Shown here: piece by piece, positions 23,851 to 37,022 of the stretch
Layout: each line of letters begins with the position of its first letter
How positions within the stretch are numbered: the first letter of the stretch is position 1
DNA from: Toxonevra muliebris
Taxonomy: Eukaryota > Arthropoda > Insecta > Diptera > Pallopteridae
Length of the DNA stretch: 64,000 nt
Reading direction: 5' to 3'
Assembly: GCA_963691655.1 (NCBI GenBank)
Contig: OY829329.1
Coordinates: 12,476,708-12,540,707 of the forward strand
Notes under the pieces: model-generated
Told to the model about the DNA's origin: nothing
The model's database searches: none
The model's input: only the letters and a program-made list of their open reading frames with translations
Made by a program: the position numbers and the translations under genes

Positions 23851-26800
23851 AAATTAGAGTAAATTGAATTTCAAATTTGCCTATAAATATCACAATCATT
23901 ATGTATATTTGAATTGAAATGCTGTTTTACAAAACTAACAGATTAAACTCTCGTCTCTTTTCTTCCGCAGTCTCTGCACCAACTAGCGGCGGAAATTATA
24001 AGTCAAAAAATTAAATATTTTAATCTTACCCATTAGATATTTTTACGCAGAAAATGAATTAAAGAAAATCTTACCTAAAATAGAAAAGAAAAAGGGAAAT
24101 TATTAGAAAATATTTTGAAAAGTATATTTTAATATTAATATTAAAAGAATTAAAATTATTATATATAGGGCTACCATAAATTTTTGAAACCAATTCTAAT
24201 CAGAATTTGATATTGAGAGATTGATATTGAATGCATTGCATTGGGGTGAAGTGAAGGTCAGTTATACAAGTCTTTTGTATGCTCATTAGTCATATCCAGA
24301 TCAGATCCAGAAACTTTCAACTATTCAACACCCTCTTAGTTACCAGGACTAAGCTCTAGTGACTCAGAATGTTCGAACAAATGTTTCAAAAGGCAAGGAA
24401 ATATACTTGAATGAGTTTTTCTTTAGAACAGAAGTGATAGATAATGGTTTTGTGATTAAATTAATAACTAAATTATGCCCAAAAGTATGCAATACTATAG
24501 ACAATGAACCTAAACTTATTGATTACCAGGTTAACCATTACAGTAGTATTAGAACTTTCGTTTTCGTTATACGACAAAAGAGTTCTCATTAGTTTGAGTT
24601 AAATATGTATCGCTTGTTTGCATTTTTTCGTTTATTAATATAGAGATATATGACTAGGCTCTAAATCCTTATAAATCTTACGTCTTCAAGATAATATTTT
24701 CTTGCTCTATAAATACAAACTGGAAGGTTATTGGCTTATAGTTTCCTTTCTTAATTTATTTTTCAATTTACGAATCCTCTGTGGGAAGATATACCTAAAC
24801 AATTTTTATAGAAGGCTCATAAAAATACTCCCATTCAAAGAAGAAAAAAAAATACTTCAACGTGTTCTTAGTCTATCTGTATTGCTCTCAAATGAAATGA
24901 AAACTTGTGCAAAAGAATGCCACATTTCTACTTACATTTATATAGAATAATAATAAAAAGTTTAGTAGGCTTTTGGAGTAGGCATAGACATATGTGTGTG
25001 TATGTACCTTGTTATCAAGCACAAGCTAAGCATAAAAAAATTAAAAAAAAAAAATAAGAAGATAAACAAAATTCAATAAAATTCTTTAAAGCTAAAACAA
25101 AATTAAAACCCACTTATTTCCTCTCTCTCTATATATATACATAAGCAAAAACAAGTAACAGCAACAACAACATAAAGTAAACTAGAAAAAAACCCCCAGC
25201 TATATTATAAAGTTTTCCAGCAATTGCCAACGCAAGCTAGTAAAAACTCAAACTAAAAGTTTAAAAAGTTAAATTAAAAGTAAAGCAAAAATCTTCAATG
25301 CTGCTGATATTGTTGCTTGCAATTTTATTTGCTGCTCCATGCTATTGCAATAAAGATTGATGCAATTGATGGTGATGTTGGTGGTGGTGGTGGTGGTGCT
25401 GCTGCTGCTGTTGGAGCTATGCTATAACTACAACCAACTATTAATGATTTCAATTATTTGCTGCTGTTTATTGCCTGGAAGGAAAGTTGCCCTGGTCAAT
25501 GGTCAGACTGGTCCGGTCATCATATTGAAGTTAAAGGCGAGAGAAAAAGAGACGATGGAGAAGAGTTGATTGCACTCTCCTCATTGCAAACAAAAATTCA
25601 TACATGTGTACGTGTATGAGTGTGTATGTATATGTTTTGCACTATTGCTAATGCTTTTTTTCTTGTTACTGTTTTTGTTGCTTTTTTTTTGTTTATAAAG
25701 TTTATTATTAAATCATTTCAAAAAATCCAGTTTTTGTTGTTGTTTTAATATGAAAAATTGATTGCAATTGAAAGGAAATTGGGTGAAATTTAAATGCATG
25801 TTTGGCATTTGCAAGAGTAGGAAAAATAGAAGCAGCAGAACCGAGGAGAGATGGAGGATAATATACACCAAAACAAAAAAAAAAATTTTAAAAAATATTG
25901 TTACAACAACACATGGGAATTTGTTTGTTGTTTATTTGTGGATGTTGTTATCGAGATGATGTTGCTGAAGGTAAAAACTTCAAAGATTTAATTGATTTGT
26001 TGCTTGTTTATATTTTGATTGAGGATCAGATCGGATCGTTTCGGATCGTATTGGATCGATCGAGGAGGAGCATCAACAACAGCGCGTTGTTGAGATCAAT
26101 GACTGTTTTAATGATGCAATATACACACACTGGTAAATAAATAATGTATACAAGTGTATAGTATACTATAGTAGATATGTATTTAATTTGTAGTAAGAAA
26201 AACTAGCAATAAATGAATGATGTTGCTGTTGCTGCTGCTGATGATGATAATGATAATAACGATCAATTTAATTGGCTGCTGTGATATGAAATAATAGTTA
26301 TATAGTGACTTTGCGTAAAATAATTGAAGGCATTTTTTTTATGTATACATATCATCATAAATATAACTACTCTCTGAGTATTGTATGTGCATAGGCTGAT
26401 TTTTTTTTATATATTTTTGTTGTTAAAGTAGCAATATCGTTAATTTTAGTTACTAGTTAAAAGTTCATTTATGTACATATGATGTTTGTATTTTTTTTTT
26501 TTTGCTAAATAAAATTGCCTTGATATTTAAAATTTTTTAAACATATTATTAATCATTTTATTACATGACCACAGTATTTTCAATCATATTCAATTAAATT
26601 CAATTAATTTTATGTAGTTTTTTTTAAAAGATTTTCGAAAACTTTAAATTAGGGGAAAGGGGGCGGAGATACAGAGTAAAGTCTGTGAACTCTGCTACCT
26701 GGAGAAATCGTATCTTTTATCAGCAAACACATTTCCGTCTCAATAGTGAATTGATACTCGCTCAGTGGACAAGTTATGCGTGAGGTAGATCGACTTTGGT

Positions 26801-27049
26801 CTCAGTAGTAAAAAGTATTTGGATTTAGCTTTTTAATGCATTACATAATTATAATGTAAATGAATATGTATTTGCACTTAACATGAAAATCAAATTGTAG
26901 TTGGGAAATAATGCCAATGAAAAACTGCCCTTTGAGAATTAATGTTAATGCAATATTTCCATTGAAATTTCGAAAAGTAATGTCAATAGAAATTTGTTGC
27001 ATTAAGCTTTTAAGAATTAATGCAAATTCAAATTTATTGCTTTGAATAT
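23851..27049. other. AT-rich non-coding DNA
   Basis: No gene was found. Features seen are a T/C-rich tract ending CTTCCGCAG near 23972 that resembles a splice acceptor but has no exon support, a (GGT)n/(GCT)n patch near 25370-25410, a GGATCGTTTC-type patch near 26026-26070, a (GAT)n/(GCT)n patch near 26220-26255, and T tracts near 26400 and 26490. Confidence 0.5.
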
Positions 27050-27430
27050 CAGGAAAGTCTCCGAAAAAGAAATTTCAGACGACTTAGAACATTTTTTTCA
27101 AAAAGTCGTCCGCCATATTGGATACACCATTTTGAATTTTGAAATTCTGTTTACAGATTTAGATTGAGCGACCCCAAAAACCCCCGAGAAACAAGTTTCA
27201 AACGAATTAGAATAATTTTGCAAAAAATATTCCGCCATATTGGATACGCCATTTTGAATTTTGAGATTCTGTATATAGATTTGGATTTGGCGACCCCAAA
27301 AATCCCTGAGAAACGAGTTTCAGATGAATTAGAATAATTTAAAAAAAATTTGTTCGCCATATTGGATACGCCATTTTGAATTTTGAGTTTCAGCTAACAG
27401 ATTTGGATGCAGAAACCCCAAAAACCCTTT
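27050..27430 (-). repeat. 122-bp satellite, three units, minus orientation
   Basis: Units contain GCGACCCCAAAAA at 27168 and 27290, and a diverged GCAGAAACCCC at 27409. Each carries CGCCATATTGGATACGCCA and TTTTGAATTTTGA. Read on the minus strand this is the same family as the six-unit array at 42296-43036. The two loci are about 15 kb apart and in opposite orientation. Confidence 0.85.
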
Positions 27431-27714
27431 AGTATCATGATTTTTTTATAAACTGTATATTGTTAGACCACCCCGCCACTTTAAAGGTTAAGAAAAATTA
27501 ATTACAATGGAATTACTATCTCCGATGCTGTTATAGGAGATTCATGAATTGATAATGATGAAAGTCGGTTTATCTCAGTAATGTATTCATACAGAATAAC
27601 TTGTCTTCAACAAACCGGTCTTTACCGGCTTCCTATAGCTACTTCTCGTCCGAGGCGGTACCGGATCAAACCCTGGACTAAGGTGAGTTTATCTCTGACT
27701 ATGCTATAATGAGG

Positions 27715-28113
27715 TTAAACCTCCGTTAGGCAGATGTTTCGATAGCCACATTCGTACCCAATGGGTCTGGCCAGGCCCTATCTATATATTCAAGTATTTG
27801 TATGTAAATATTAAGTTTTGGAAATGCATTAAAAGGTATTTTTTATGTAAATAACAAATAAAAAGGAAGGTCAGATCTGTAACCTTTCTTCTGACATTAT
27901 TGTTCATTCAAAGCCTATTAATTTAAAAATAAAAAATGAAATAAAAAAAAAATAAAATAAGAAAAATAAAATTAAAAAAAAAATTTAAAAAATTTTTGAG
28001 AAGTTACATGAACTTTCTAGTTGCTCTAGCTTGATTAGAAATATATATTATTTAAATTAGAATTAAAATCAAAAAAGGTCTGGCCAGACTCATTTGCCCA
28101 ACGGAGGATTAAA
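27715..28113. repeat. Inverted-repeat segment (possible non-autonomous element)
   Basis: The left block carries TTAAACCTCCGTTAGGCAGATG (27715-27736) and GGGTCTGGCCAGGCC (27763-27777). The right block (28077-28113) carries the inverted counterpart GGTCTGGCCAGACTC, then GCCCAACGGAGGATTAA. Arms are about 37 bp on the right, with a 25-bp interruption in the left arm. The interior is plain AT-rich sequence. This could be an old DNA-transposon relic. No target duplication was identified. Confidence 0.45.
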
Positions 28114-28279
28114 GTAAACTTTATCATTTAAGAAAATGCTTTGGTTTGAATAGGGTAGAGCAAAGCAAACTATCAGGGTAGAAAATACCAAGTATTTAAA
28201 TTTTCTTCAATATTTCAACTACATGACCTCAGGTTATTTCAAAACTAAAAATTAGCATGACTTGGGTTAGTTACAAAAT

Positions 28280-28510
28280 CAACCACTAGACCTAAAATTT
28301 TCTGTACGATTTCTGTATATTTTTCGACATTCTCTATTTAATCTACATAAGGAACTCAACTCCAAGTAGAATTTAAAATTTCCTATACATTTTCTACACA
28401 GTTCTCTACTTAATTTCACTAATTTCCTTAACAGTTCTTAACAAACCTTTTCCAATTTCTACTATACTATTTTCCTTATCTACATATTAAATAAAGCTCA
28501 ATGTAAAAAT
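28280..28510 (+). repeat. Outlying copy of the TTTTCTACA array
   Basis: The sequence carries phrases such as TTTTCTACACA, TTAATCTACATA and AAATAAAGCTCAATGTAAAA. These also make up the larger array at 29640-31050. Confidence 0.55.
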
Positions 28511-29639
28511 GCAATTTCATATTCATTTTCCACGCATTCATCTAAACATATTTGACCAAAAATGAACAACAATATAAAAATACAAGCAATTAAATTTATC
28601 CTGTTCAACACTTCTGCAATTTTTCCTAAACAACTGCACAAATATTGCTTCTCTAAATGCGTAAATGTGAAATTAAATGTAATTTGTAAAATTAAAATTT
28701 TCCAAATGAGAAAATTTGTTTTTCAACTGTAAGTAAATAGCAAATTATGCATATAAATTTTCACCAATTTAATTGAAGTTTACGCACATCTTTCTACACA
28801 TTTCATTCAAAATAAAAACAAGAGAAGAAAAAACCGTGAGCATTTTTTGCACATTTGTAAGAGTAAAATTAATAATAATAAAAAAAGAAGAGGCAGGCAG
28901 TTGAAGAAGATACACAACAGCAGCAACATCACGTTCAATTTCAATATTTGCAACATTTCTTTTTTTTCTAATTTTGCCAGTTTTTTGATGCCTTTACTGA
29001 TGAAAACAAAAACACGTTGCTGCGTTTTTTTTTTTTTCTATTTTCTTTTTTATTTCATTTATGTGCTAAATGAATAAAAGCAACAGAAATATGTATGTTT
29101 GTATGAATATTAGCCAAGTAACCTAGTGACCAAGTTATGGCAACTGCCAACAATTCTAAGCAATAGTTTGATACAACCAATAACAGCACCAACAACAACA
29201 ACAGTAGGAACAGTAGCAGTAGACAGACAGCCACTGCAACAAAAGAAAAATTATATTTTTCTAATTTTTACTGCGGCTGCTGAGTTTTCTTTCTTGAGCG
29301 ATTTTTTTTTTTTGCCGTTCGCATCTATAATGCAACAACACTGAGACAACGAATATCAACAACAATTCCTGCATTGCCAGCATCAATCACAACAACAACA
29401 ATAAATAGAAAAAAGTTAGAAAGAAAAACAAAAAACGTATGCATAATAAATCAACAGCAGCCATCAGTGTTTACACTTTATTAAAGTGGCAGTGGCACCG
29501 GTGGCACCCTGTTGTGGTATTAAAAGTTTGCATAATAAAATAACAGCAATAGCAATAATTGTTTAGTCTTCGAAGCAGCAAATTACAACAGCTGTTCGTC
29601 AGTGTTGTGGCATAGGTGTATAGATTGCAAAAGAATTTC

Positions 29640-31050
29640 GAGGACTTTTTTACGATATTTTCTACGCAATTAATTACATATTTTCTACTTTAAATCAATT
29701 ATCTACATAATAAAATCAGCTCAATGTAAAAATTGTAATATCTAATGAATTTTCTAAGTAGTTTTTTTTCAAAATTGTTTACTTTACTTTTTCCATCCAC
29801 AAATTAAATTCGGCTTAATATAGGGGTGGAAATTTTTTAAACGTTTTCTACGCAGCTCTCTTAAAATGTTTCTGCATAACAATCTTTTTCTACATATTAG
29901 ATTCAGCTCAATGTAAAAGTTTAAGTTTTTAACTCATTTTTTATGCACTCACTGAAAAGTTTTTTTTAAATTTTCTTTCCTATTGTTCCTCGTTATTTTC
30001 TTTTCTACATATCAAATGCAGCTCTATGAAAAATTTGGGGTTTCGCAATTTGTTTTTCCATAATTTCACCATCAACCAACACATTGAATATAGCTTAATG
30101 TAAAAAAAAATACTATTGTTTACATTTCTGGATAATTTTCTACATTATCTACAAAACAAATATAGCTCAGTATAAAAGCTAACAATCTAGGTACATTTTC
30201 TACAATATTGTCGACATATTTTTCCACATTTCCTCCCTTATTTACATAGAGAATACATATTCATTATACAAATTGGAATTTTCTACATATTTTTTACACA
30301 CTACTCTCCAAAGTTTTCTCTATTATCTTCTTTTTCTACATGTTTAGTAAATCTCGATGTTGAAAATGGAGCTTTCCGCACATTTTATAGATAGCTTCTT
30401 TCAGATTTCCATACATTATCTTCTTTATCTACATGAAAAATAAAACGAAATGTAATATTTTAAGTTTTCAACACATTTTCTACCTAACACTCTTCAAAGT
30501 TTTTTGTATTATCTTCTCTATCTACAGATTGAATATAACTTTAATGACATTTTTTACATATTTTCTACATAGCTCTCCCTACAGTTGTCTACATTATCAC
30601 TTTTTTCAGCATATTCAATGTATTAATATATAAATTTGGAGATTCCTACCCATTTTCTACACAATAATCTTCAAGTTTTTGGTATTTTCTACATTATCTA
30701 CATATTTAATATAGTTAAATGATTTTAGAATTTTTTAAGCAATTTTTTGAAAAAAATTTTAGAATATCTTTCTTATTGTCATATTAAATACAGCATATAA
30801 TAAAAGTTTGCAATTCTTACAAAATTTCAACACAATTCCTTACATATTTGTATAAATTATCTACGTAAAAAATACAACTCCATATAAAATTTGGAATTAT
30901 CTACACATTTTTCAGCAACTTTTTTCCAATTTACATTTAAAATAAAGTTTTCTACACATTTTCTGTACAGTTATTCTAGTTTTCTACATATTTTCTACAT
31001 TATCTTAATTTTTCAATGTAAAATATATATTTTTTACATATTTTCGAATC
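29640..31050 (+). repeat. Degenerate array around TTTTCTACATATT / CTCAATGTAAAA
   Basis: Over about 1.4 kb the same order recurs: TTTTCTACACATTTTCTACA, then ATTATCTAC (or ATCTTC), then ATATTAAATACAGCTCAATG, then a GGAATTTT-like line. The period is roughly 90-110 bp and divergence is strong. Small open frames in this stretch are by-products. Confidence 0.6.
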
Positions 31051-33229
31051 AACTACAAATGTTTTTGCTACTGGCGATATTGAAACTCTAAGCTGCATAG
31101 ATTATTTAAAGAAAACAAAAAGCATTCAGCCAGCCATACAGAGCAAGCAGCAAGTAAAGACAAATAGACATAAAGTCGAGATACCCAGCAGTATCTATCT
31201 ATCTATCTATGTATGTATATCTAACAAATTGACATTTATGCTTTCATTTGAGATGCACATTTGATTGCATGCATGCTTGCGTTTTATGATTGCACATAAA
31301 GCAAGCAACATTCATTCAACAACAACAACAGCTTGCAACATACAACAATAATATCAACATTGCAAAGATTATTGCAAGTAAAAGATGAGGCGAGGCGAGT
31401 CAAACGAGTTTGCACACGCAGTTGAAAATGCCGATGCTGATGCCCGATACTTGAATACTAAAGTAACACGCGCATGCGTGCATGAGTGAAAATTGCAGTA
31501 GTTTTCAGTGAATGAATGAATGAACGAATGACTGGAAAAAATGTTTCGTTTAGAAATCGATCGACCGGGTAGCGGCCGGCTAAAGTGAAAATTATCAATG
31601 ATAAATCTCTTGGTGTGTTGTTTTTATTATTTTATGGAATTATTGGAATTTTTGCACTTTCTGCTGTTGCAGTTGTGCTGTTTGCACTAATTGAAATAAT
31701 TTTTATTTATTTTTTTTTTTGAAACATTTTTGCTCAAACAAACAAAATTCCACACTCAAATACGTAAAACATTTTTCAATTAATTTTTTAAAAATAAACT
31801 TTTTGTGCTCCAATTCCGTAAATTCTTGAAAATTCACACACAACATGTTAAATTTAGAAAACAAAAATTTGCGAGTATGTAATAAAAACAAAGCACAAAA
31901 CACTTGGATTGAATAAATAGAAAAAAAATTAAAAAGAAATTGCAATGTTCGAAATGTTTTTTGCTTTTATTTGTTGCTGCTGTCGCTGCTTTCTTATTGT
32001 TGTTTTAAATTGCAACAAGTGAAAAGTATTTCAAAGGCTTCAATTGTAATTTTCTTCTTTATGTGCAACAATAGAAACAAAAACAGAAGAAACAAATTAC
32101 TTTTCTGTTCCCAAAAAAAAGTGGAAATCACTTCGTGCTTTTCTTCAAGGGACTAACTGTACAGTGGGACAAAAAACGAAAGTTTTATTTATAAATTTTC
32201 ATATGTTACATATCAGGAACCAAACCTCTAATTCGGAAGATGAAATATTAAATATTCAAGCAAAAGTTTAAAACAACTGACCTAACACCTTTGTCTTTAA
32301 ATCTGACTATTCTTAACAAATTTAGATTGAGGACTCCACAGAACCCATGATTTCATACTCTATACTATCGCAAGCAAAAATTGAAGATAATGTATTAATA
32401 TTAGATAGCGAAGCAGCCATGAAGATATTAATCACCTATAAACTTAAACTGCGCCGAATTTATCTTAAATTTTGAGTCCCAACTCTTTAAACCCGATTGC
32501 TTCAGAAACCATTAGAAACCCATACTTTAGAAAACCTTACCCAGATTAACTAAAAACGGGGTCGCAATACTAATAGACGATAATCAAGAAGTCCAAAAAT
32601 TACTTCGAAAAAGAGGGGACCTGACGATTCATATTAAACTGAAATTCGAATATAAAATCGTGGCCATTCTATGAAATTTTGATAAAATTAGAAACCCAGT
32701 CATGGAAGGTCTTGATGTTGGACAAAGCTGAGTCCAAGCGATTTTCTAGTTTCAAATGAAAAAATTTCGGCTTATGCCGTGTAAATCGTTTCAAAGTAGC
32801 GACGAAATGGACAATTATTGCTAAGAACTGTTTAACTAGTCAAAACCATTGAAGCTCTCCGAAGTATGAGGGACAAGGGGACAAGGGAAATAGAGCTGCT
32901 TCTTTCACCTAAACTTTATACCTTTGGACTCAGTATAGCTTGTTTAGCATTGAAATGGGAAATTATTTTTAACCTGGTCCAAGAACCTTAGCTATGGTAA
33001 ATTACTGAGCTTTTTGTGTATCTATTTATATAAAAATTTGTAGCACCAAAAATATTAACCAATTTTTCTCCACTTTGTCATACTGTCCTACAGTACACTA
33101 CATATTACTAGAATCAAAACAAAAAAATAAATCATTGCTAATTAAAGAGCTACCGGCATTTTAAGGGCAAAACAAGGGTCGCACCAAATCGCCTGCCAAA
33201 GCGAAAAAAAAGAAAAAATTTAGGTTTCG
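31051..33229. other. Non-coding DNA with a GC-richer patch at 31380-31600
   Basis: No gene was found. (TATC)n lies at about 31195-31210, GAGGCGAGGCGAG at 31387, an ACGCGCATGCGTGC palindrome near 31468, AATGAATGAATGAACGAATG near 31512, and ATCGATCGACCGGGTAGCGG near 31556. The patch stands out from the AT-rich surroundings and could be regulatory, but nothing decides this. Confidence 0.45.
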
Positions 33230-33470
33230 TGGTCAGTGGAAATGTTGCATTAAAATTCCGCTCTCTTTCATGTGAATTCTCCCGCCGCTCTGTATTTCAC
33301 ATTTCGACTGACAACGCACGCTTTGACAGCTGTCAAATGTGTGTTGTGTTGGGTTTGCAACAAAAAAGCGTATAAGTGTGTGGCTGTTGTGTTGTGCTCT
33401 ATTTGTGCGACGCTCATTGCTCATTGCTGTCAGCAAGCAGCAACAGCATAAATGTGTAAATTTCATTTAA
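33230..33470. promoter_or_regulatory. GC-richer island with TGACAGCTGTCA palindrome
   Basis: The 16-bp perfect palindrome TTTGACAGCTGTCAAA lies at 33322-33337. Its 12-bp core is the known dimeric site of TGIF-type TALE homeodomain proteins (Achi/Vis in Drosophila) and contains an E-box (CAGCTG). The surrounding 240 bp are richer in G+C and in GCTGTCAGCAAGCAGCAACAG-like sequence than the neighbours. A regulatory role is an inference. No TATA box or transcript evidence is visible. Confidence 0.35.
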
Positions 33471-33849
33471 GCTATAAATAATTTTTAAATTTACTTTACT
33501 TAATTTATTTTCATATTTCAAAAGAATGAGCTACTTAAGTTATTTGTCATCGTTTATGTGAAGCCGGCAATTTGTCCAAATAAAATTGACACATGCCCCC
33601 CGAAAAATGAAAAATGCTTGGAAAATACTAAATTTAAGAGATTTTATTAGAAAAAAGAAGAAGAAATATTCAGTTATTTGTGACGACAATTACTTTGTGT
33701 TTTTGGTTTAATAAAAATAACTCATAAACTATATGTGTATTTGAACGATTCGCGTCACTTCTTCCCTTATCTATGGAATAAAAAAATTTATAGCCAGTAG
33801 GAAAAGTAAAGGATCTTCAGGGATAACCGATAAATTACCTAAATTTACA

Positions 33850-35640
33850 AGCAGAGCCTTACTTATACTTGAGAGTACTAGTGGATCCTTACCTTCAGAT
33901 CCTTCAGTCCTCCCCCCTCTTCCCCCCCTCCAGAAATGTCTGTATCTTTTTATTTTATTTAGGTCTATAATTTCCTTACTTCTTTGACTTTTAAAGTTAT
34001 AAATCCTTTCAGCCTAATCCCCTTCCCATCTTTTTATATTATTTTGGTCCGTAATTTCCTTACTTCTTTGACCTTACCCATCTCTAATTTCAGGCCAGTC
34101 ATTACCCAGGTCTTAGTCATACCTAAAAAGATTGAATTCAAAGATTTTGCCTTATTTTAATTTACACACGCTTAACTTCAGGTATGCTAGCTATTGCTTA
34201 GGTCTAGCCTACGCCTTAAAGCCTACACTGGCCTGCTCTATAAATTTTTCATTACTTTCCAATTCAATACATCCGAAACGGTGTATAATTGATATAATAC
34301 TTCATTAAGTCTCACGTTTAGAAGTTAGTTCTTTATTTTGAGGCAGGCAGCCAGGCATTACCTAGGCCTTACCCTACATTGACTAAACGATTTTTCACAC
34401 TAGTGACTGGTTTCTAGTTTCAGAATGTTAATACTACTTTGGTTAGACTTGATTTTGATTTCAGTCCTGCTATTACCTAGGCCTTACTTATACCTGAAAG
34501 TATTGATGAATTTTTTAAGCAAATAACCGGTTTCTGAATCCAGAAATTACTTGGTATTTTATTCAACTTCGAAATTTCATATTACTTTTTAAATTTTGCC
34601 TAACTCTGACTTCAAACCTACCAGCCATTACTCAACCCTTACCTAAAACTGAAGCCATTAGTTATTTTTCATACAAACGATCGTCTTCTTAATTCCCAAA
34701 TGTCGTATTATTTTGTTCAAGTCTAAAATTTCAGTTTTCTTAACAGATTTCATCATCCATAAATACCGCTAGAGATTACCTAGGCCTTACCTATACCTGA
34801 ACAAATTTTAAAATCTAAATTTTCATATTTCCTTATTCAGACCTGAAATTGCATAGAATTTTTTAAGCCTTATCCACTTCTCAAGTCGGGCATCACTCAA
34901 GCCTTCAACCCATTTACACCCAAAAAAAGTTCTGAGCTATGAATTTTCATATTTTTTTCCCCCAGGTATGCAGTTTTATACACCTTACTCAGGTATGCCT
35001 GAAGAAATTGATGGATTCTTCATGAAAGTAACCAATTTTTCAATACTAATTTTGCTGAAATTTTAAACTAAATTTCCTAGGCCTTCCCCTATTTAAGTAC
35101 ACATTACCATTGCTTTACCTACACCTGAAAAACCTTTGAACTTTGAGTTTTCATATCTCTTTATTCAAAACTGCACTTTCATCCGATTTCCAAGACCTTA
35201 CTCACGCCTGACGTCAGGCATTACTCAAGCCATACCCATACCCAAAAAAAAAATGGTTTTTTTTTCAATCAAGTAACCAAGTTTTCAGGTTTTAATTTTA
35301 TATAATTTCAAATCAATTTCTAGACCTTATCTACCCTTAAGTACAAGCTTCCCAGCCATTACCCATGCCTTACCTACACCTGAAAAATTGTTTAAACTTT
35401 AAAATTTCATATTTCGGATATTCAGGCTCGAAATTGATACAACTATTTTGTAGACATTACCTACTCCTGAAATCGGGAATTACTTAGGCCTTATATACTG
35501 CTGAAAATATTAATATTAAATACACAAGTGACCAACTTTTCAATTCTAAATTTTCTTATTTCAGTATTCAACTCTAAAGTTTCATACAGCTTCCTAGATC
35601 TTATTAATCCTTGAAATCAAGCCTACTTTTGATAAGGTCT
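33850..35640 (+). repeat. Degenerate array around CATTACCTAGGCCTTACCTA
   Basis: Variants of CATTACCTAGGCCTTACC followed by TATACCTGAA occur near 34100, 34356, 34469, 34628, 34774, 34890, 35105, 35219, 35355 and 35470. The intervals are mostly 110-160 bp. Between them lie repeated AAGTAACCAATTTTC and AAATTTTCATATTTC phrases. The array is old and strongly diverged, with no coding frame. Confidence 0.7.
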
Positions 35641-37019
35641 TTTCAATTTCTCTACTGGGTAAACATATACTTACTTGAATATACAGAAATTTATTAAATA
35701 CTTTTCCAAGTTAAATATCTGTTTCACATTAATTTTCCATTAATAATAACAAATTTTTCTTAATAATTTCTTTCATTCCTTTTCGCGTTTCAAACTAAAT
35801 ACAAATACAATTTCATATACTTACATTAATCTATGTACATATATTTGTGTCTAATTCCAATTCGAAGCAATTGGCAAAATTTTTCATATAAATGTATGTG
35901 TATGTATTAAAATTTTCCACTTGATTTTCACTTTACTATGAAAAATCATTTCTTTTTTTTCGATTTTTTCTTTTGCTTTTTTGCTTTGCAGATTTGCGTA
36001 ATTAGTAGAATTAATATAAAGTAGAGCTGAATAAATACATACATACCATTGAGGGCAGCTTTTAAATGCTACGCGCATCAATTTGATTGAGTTTTACCAT
36101 TGAATTGTGATCTATTCATCATTAATGATTGACATTTTGAATATTTGTTTTTCTCTCTATTATTTGCAGAATCAGAATAGAATCTTTATTACATATAGTA
36201 CATAGTATTGTGTGTTATTTAAACAGTTTATTGTGTATATGTTTGTTGTCTATCATTAAGATCAAACAAAAATTTATATTGGCAATACAATGAACTTGTT
36301 AATTTTTGTGATTTATTTTATTTTATTTATTATGTTGAAATTGGTACTCAAATGCAAAGACCAATGCTCTCTATATTGTCCCATTTATTTGAGAGTATCA
36401 AATGCTTTTTTCAAAATCGATGAAGCAAAGGTAAAGAAGTGTATGCCACTCACCATCTTCTTAGTAATTTTTCTTTTACTGCTTTATTAAGATCTAAAAT
36501 TTCTTCTTAGGGTTTGCCCATCTTTGAGTACAGGTCTCGAGCCTTATCAATTTTTCTTGGATTGAACTAACTAAAAATAGAATATAGTTTTATACCAAAA
36601 TTATTACGGACTCAGTGAATCTATGAGTAAACATATCTAGAATTTTCCCCACTTGGAGATCCAGAGAGACGGGGTTAGGTTGATCCGACAACTTTGAAAT
36701 TTGTTTTCATCCATAAGCAATGATAAAAATGTATAAGATATTCATCGAGGAAGAGGTAGGGATAGGCAGTTTGGTTTCTTCAACCTCCCCCGTAGGATCT
36801 GTTAGTAATCTTCCAAATATATTAGGGTAGGTTAAATTGTTCCGGAGAAAAAAACTTGCAGCAGCCTAGAGCAAAAAATATTTCTATGGACTATTTTAAG
36901 TAAATTTATAGTCCAAGAAATTAAAGGCCTATTATAATCAATTTTGGGGCTCAACATTTTTACAAATAGGTCTTGTGGGCAACAAATTTGACCCGCCTTA
37001 ATGTATGTACCTGAATTAT
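35641..37019. other. AT-rich non-coding DNA
   Basis: No gene was found. Short open frames near 35884-36081 (minus) and 36290-36490 (plus) show no domain. Confidence 0.55.
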
Positions 37020-37022
37020 TAA

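Noticed and set aside
23940..24000. Splice acceptor CTTCCGCAG followed by an exon
   Set aside because: The sequence after it gives only a few codons before stops in every frame, with no donor or similarity.
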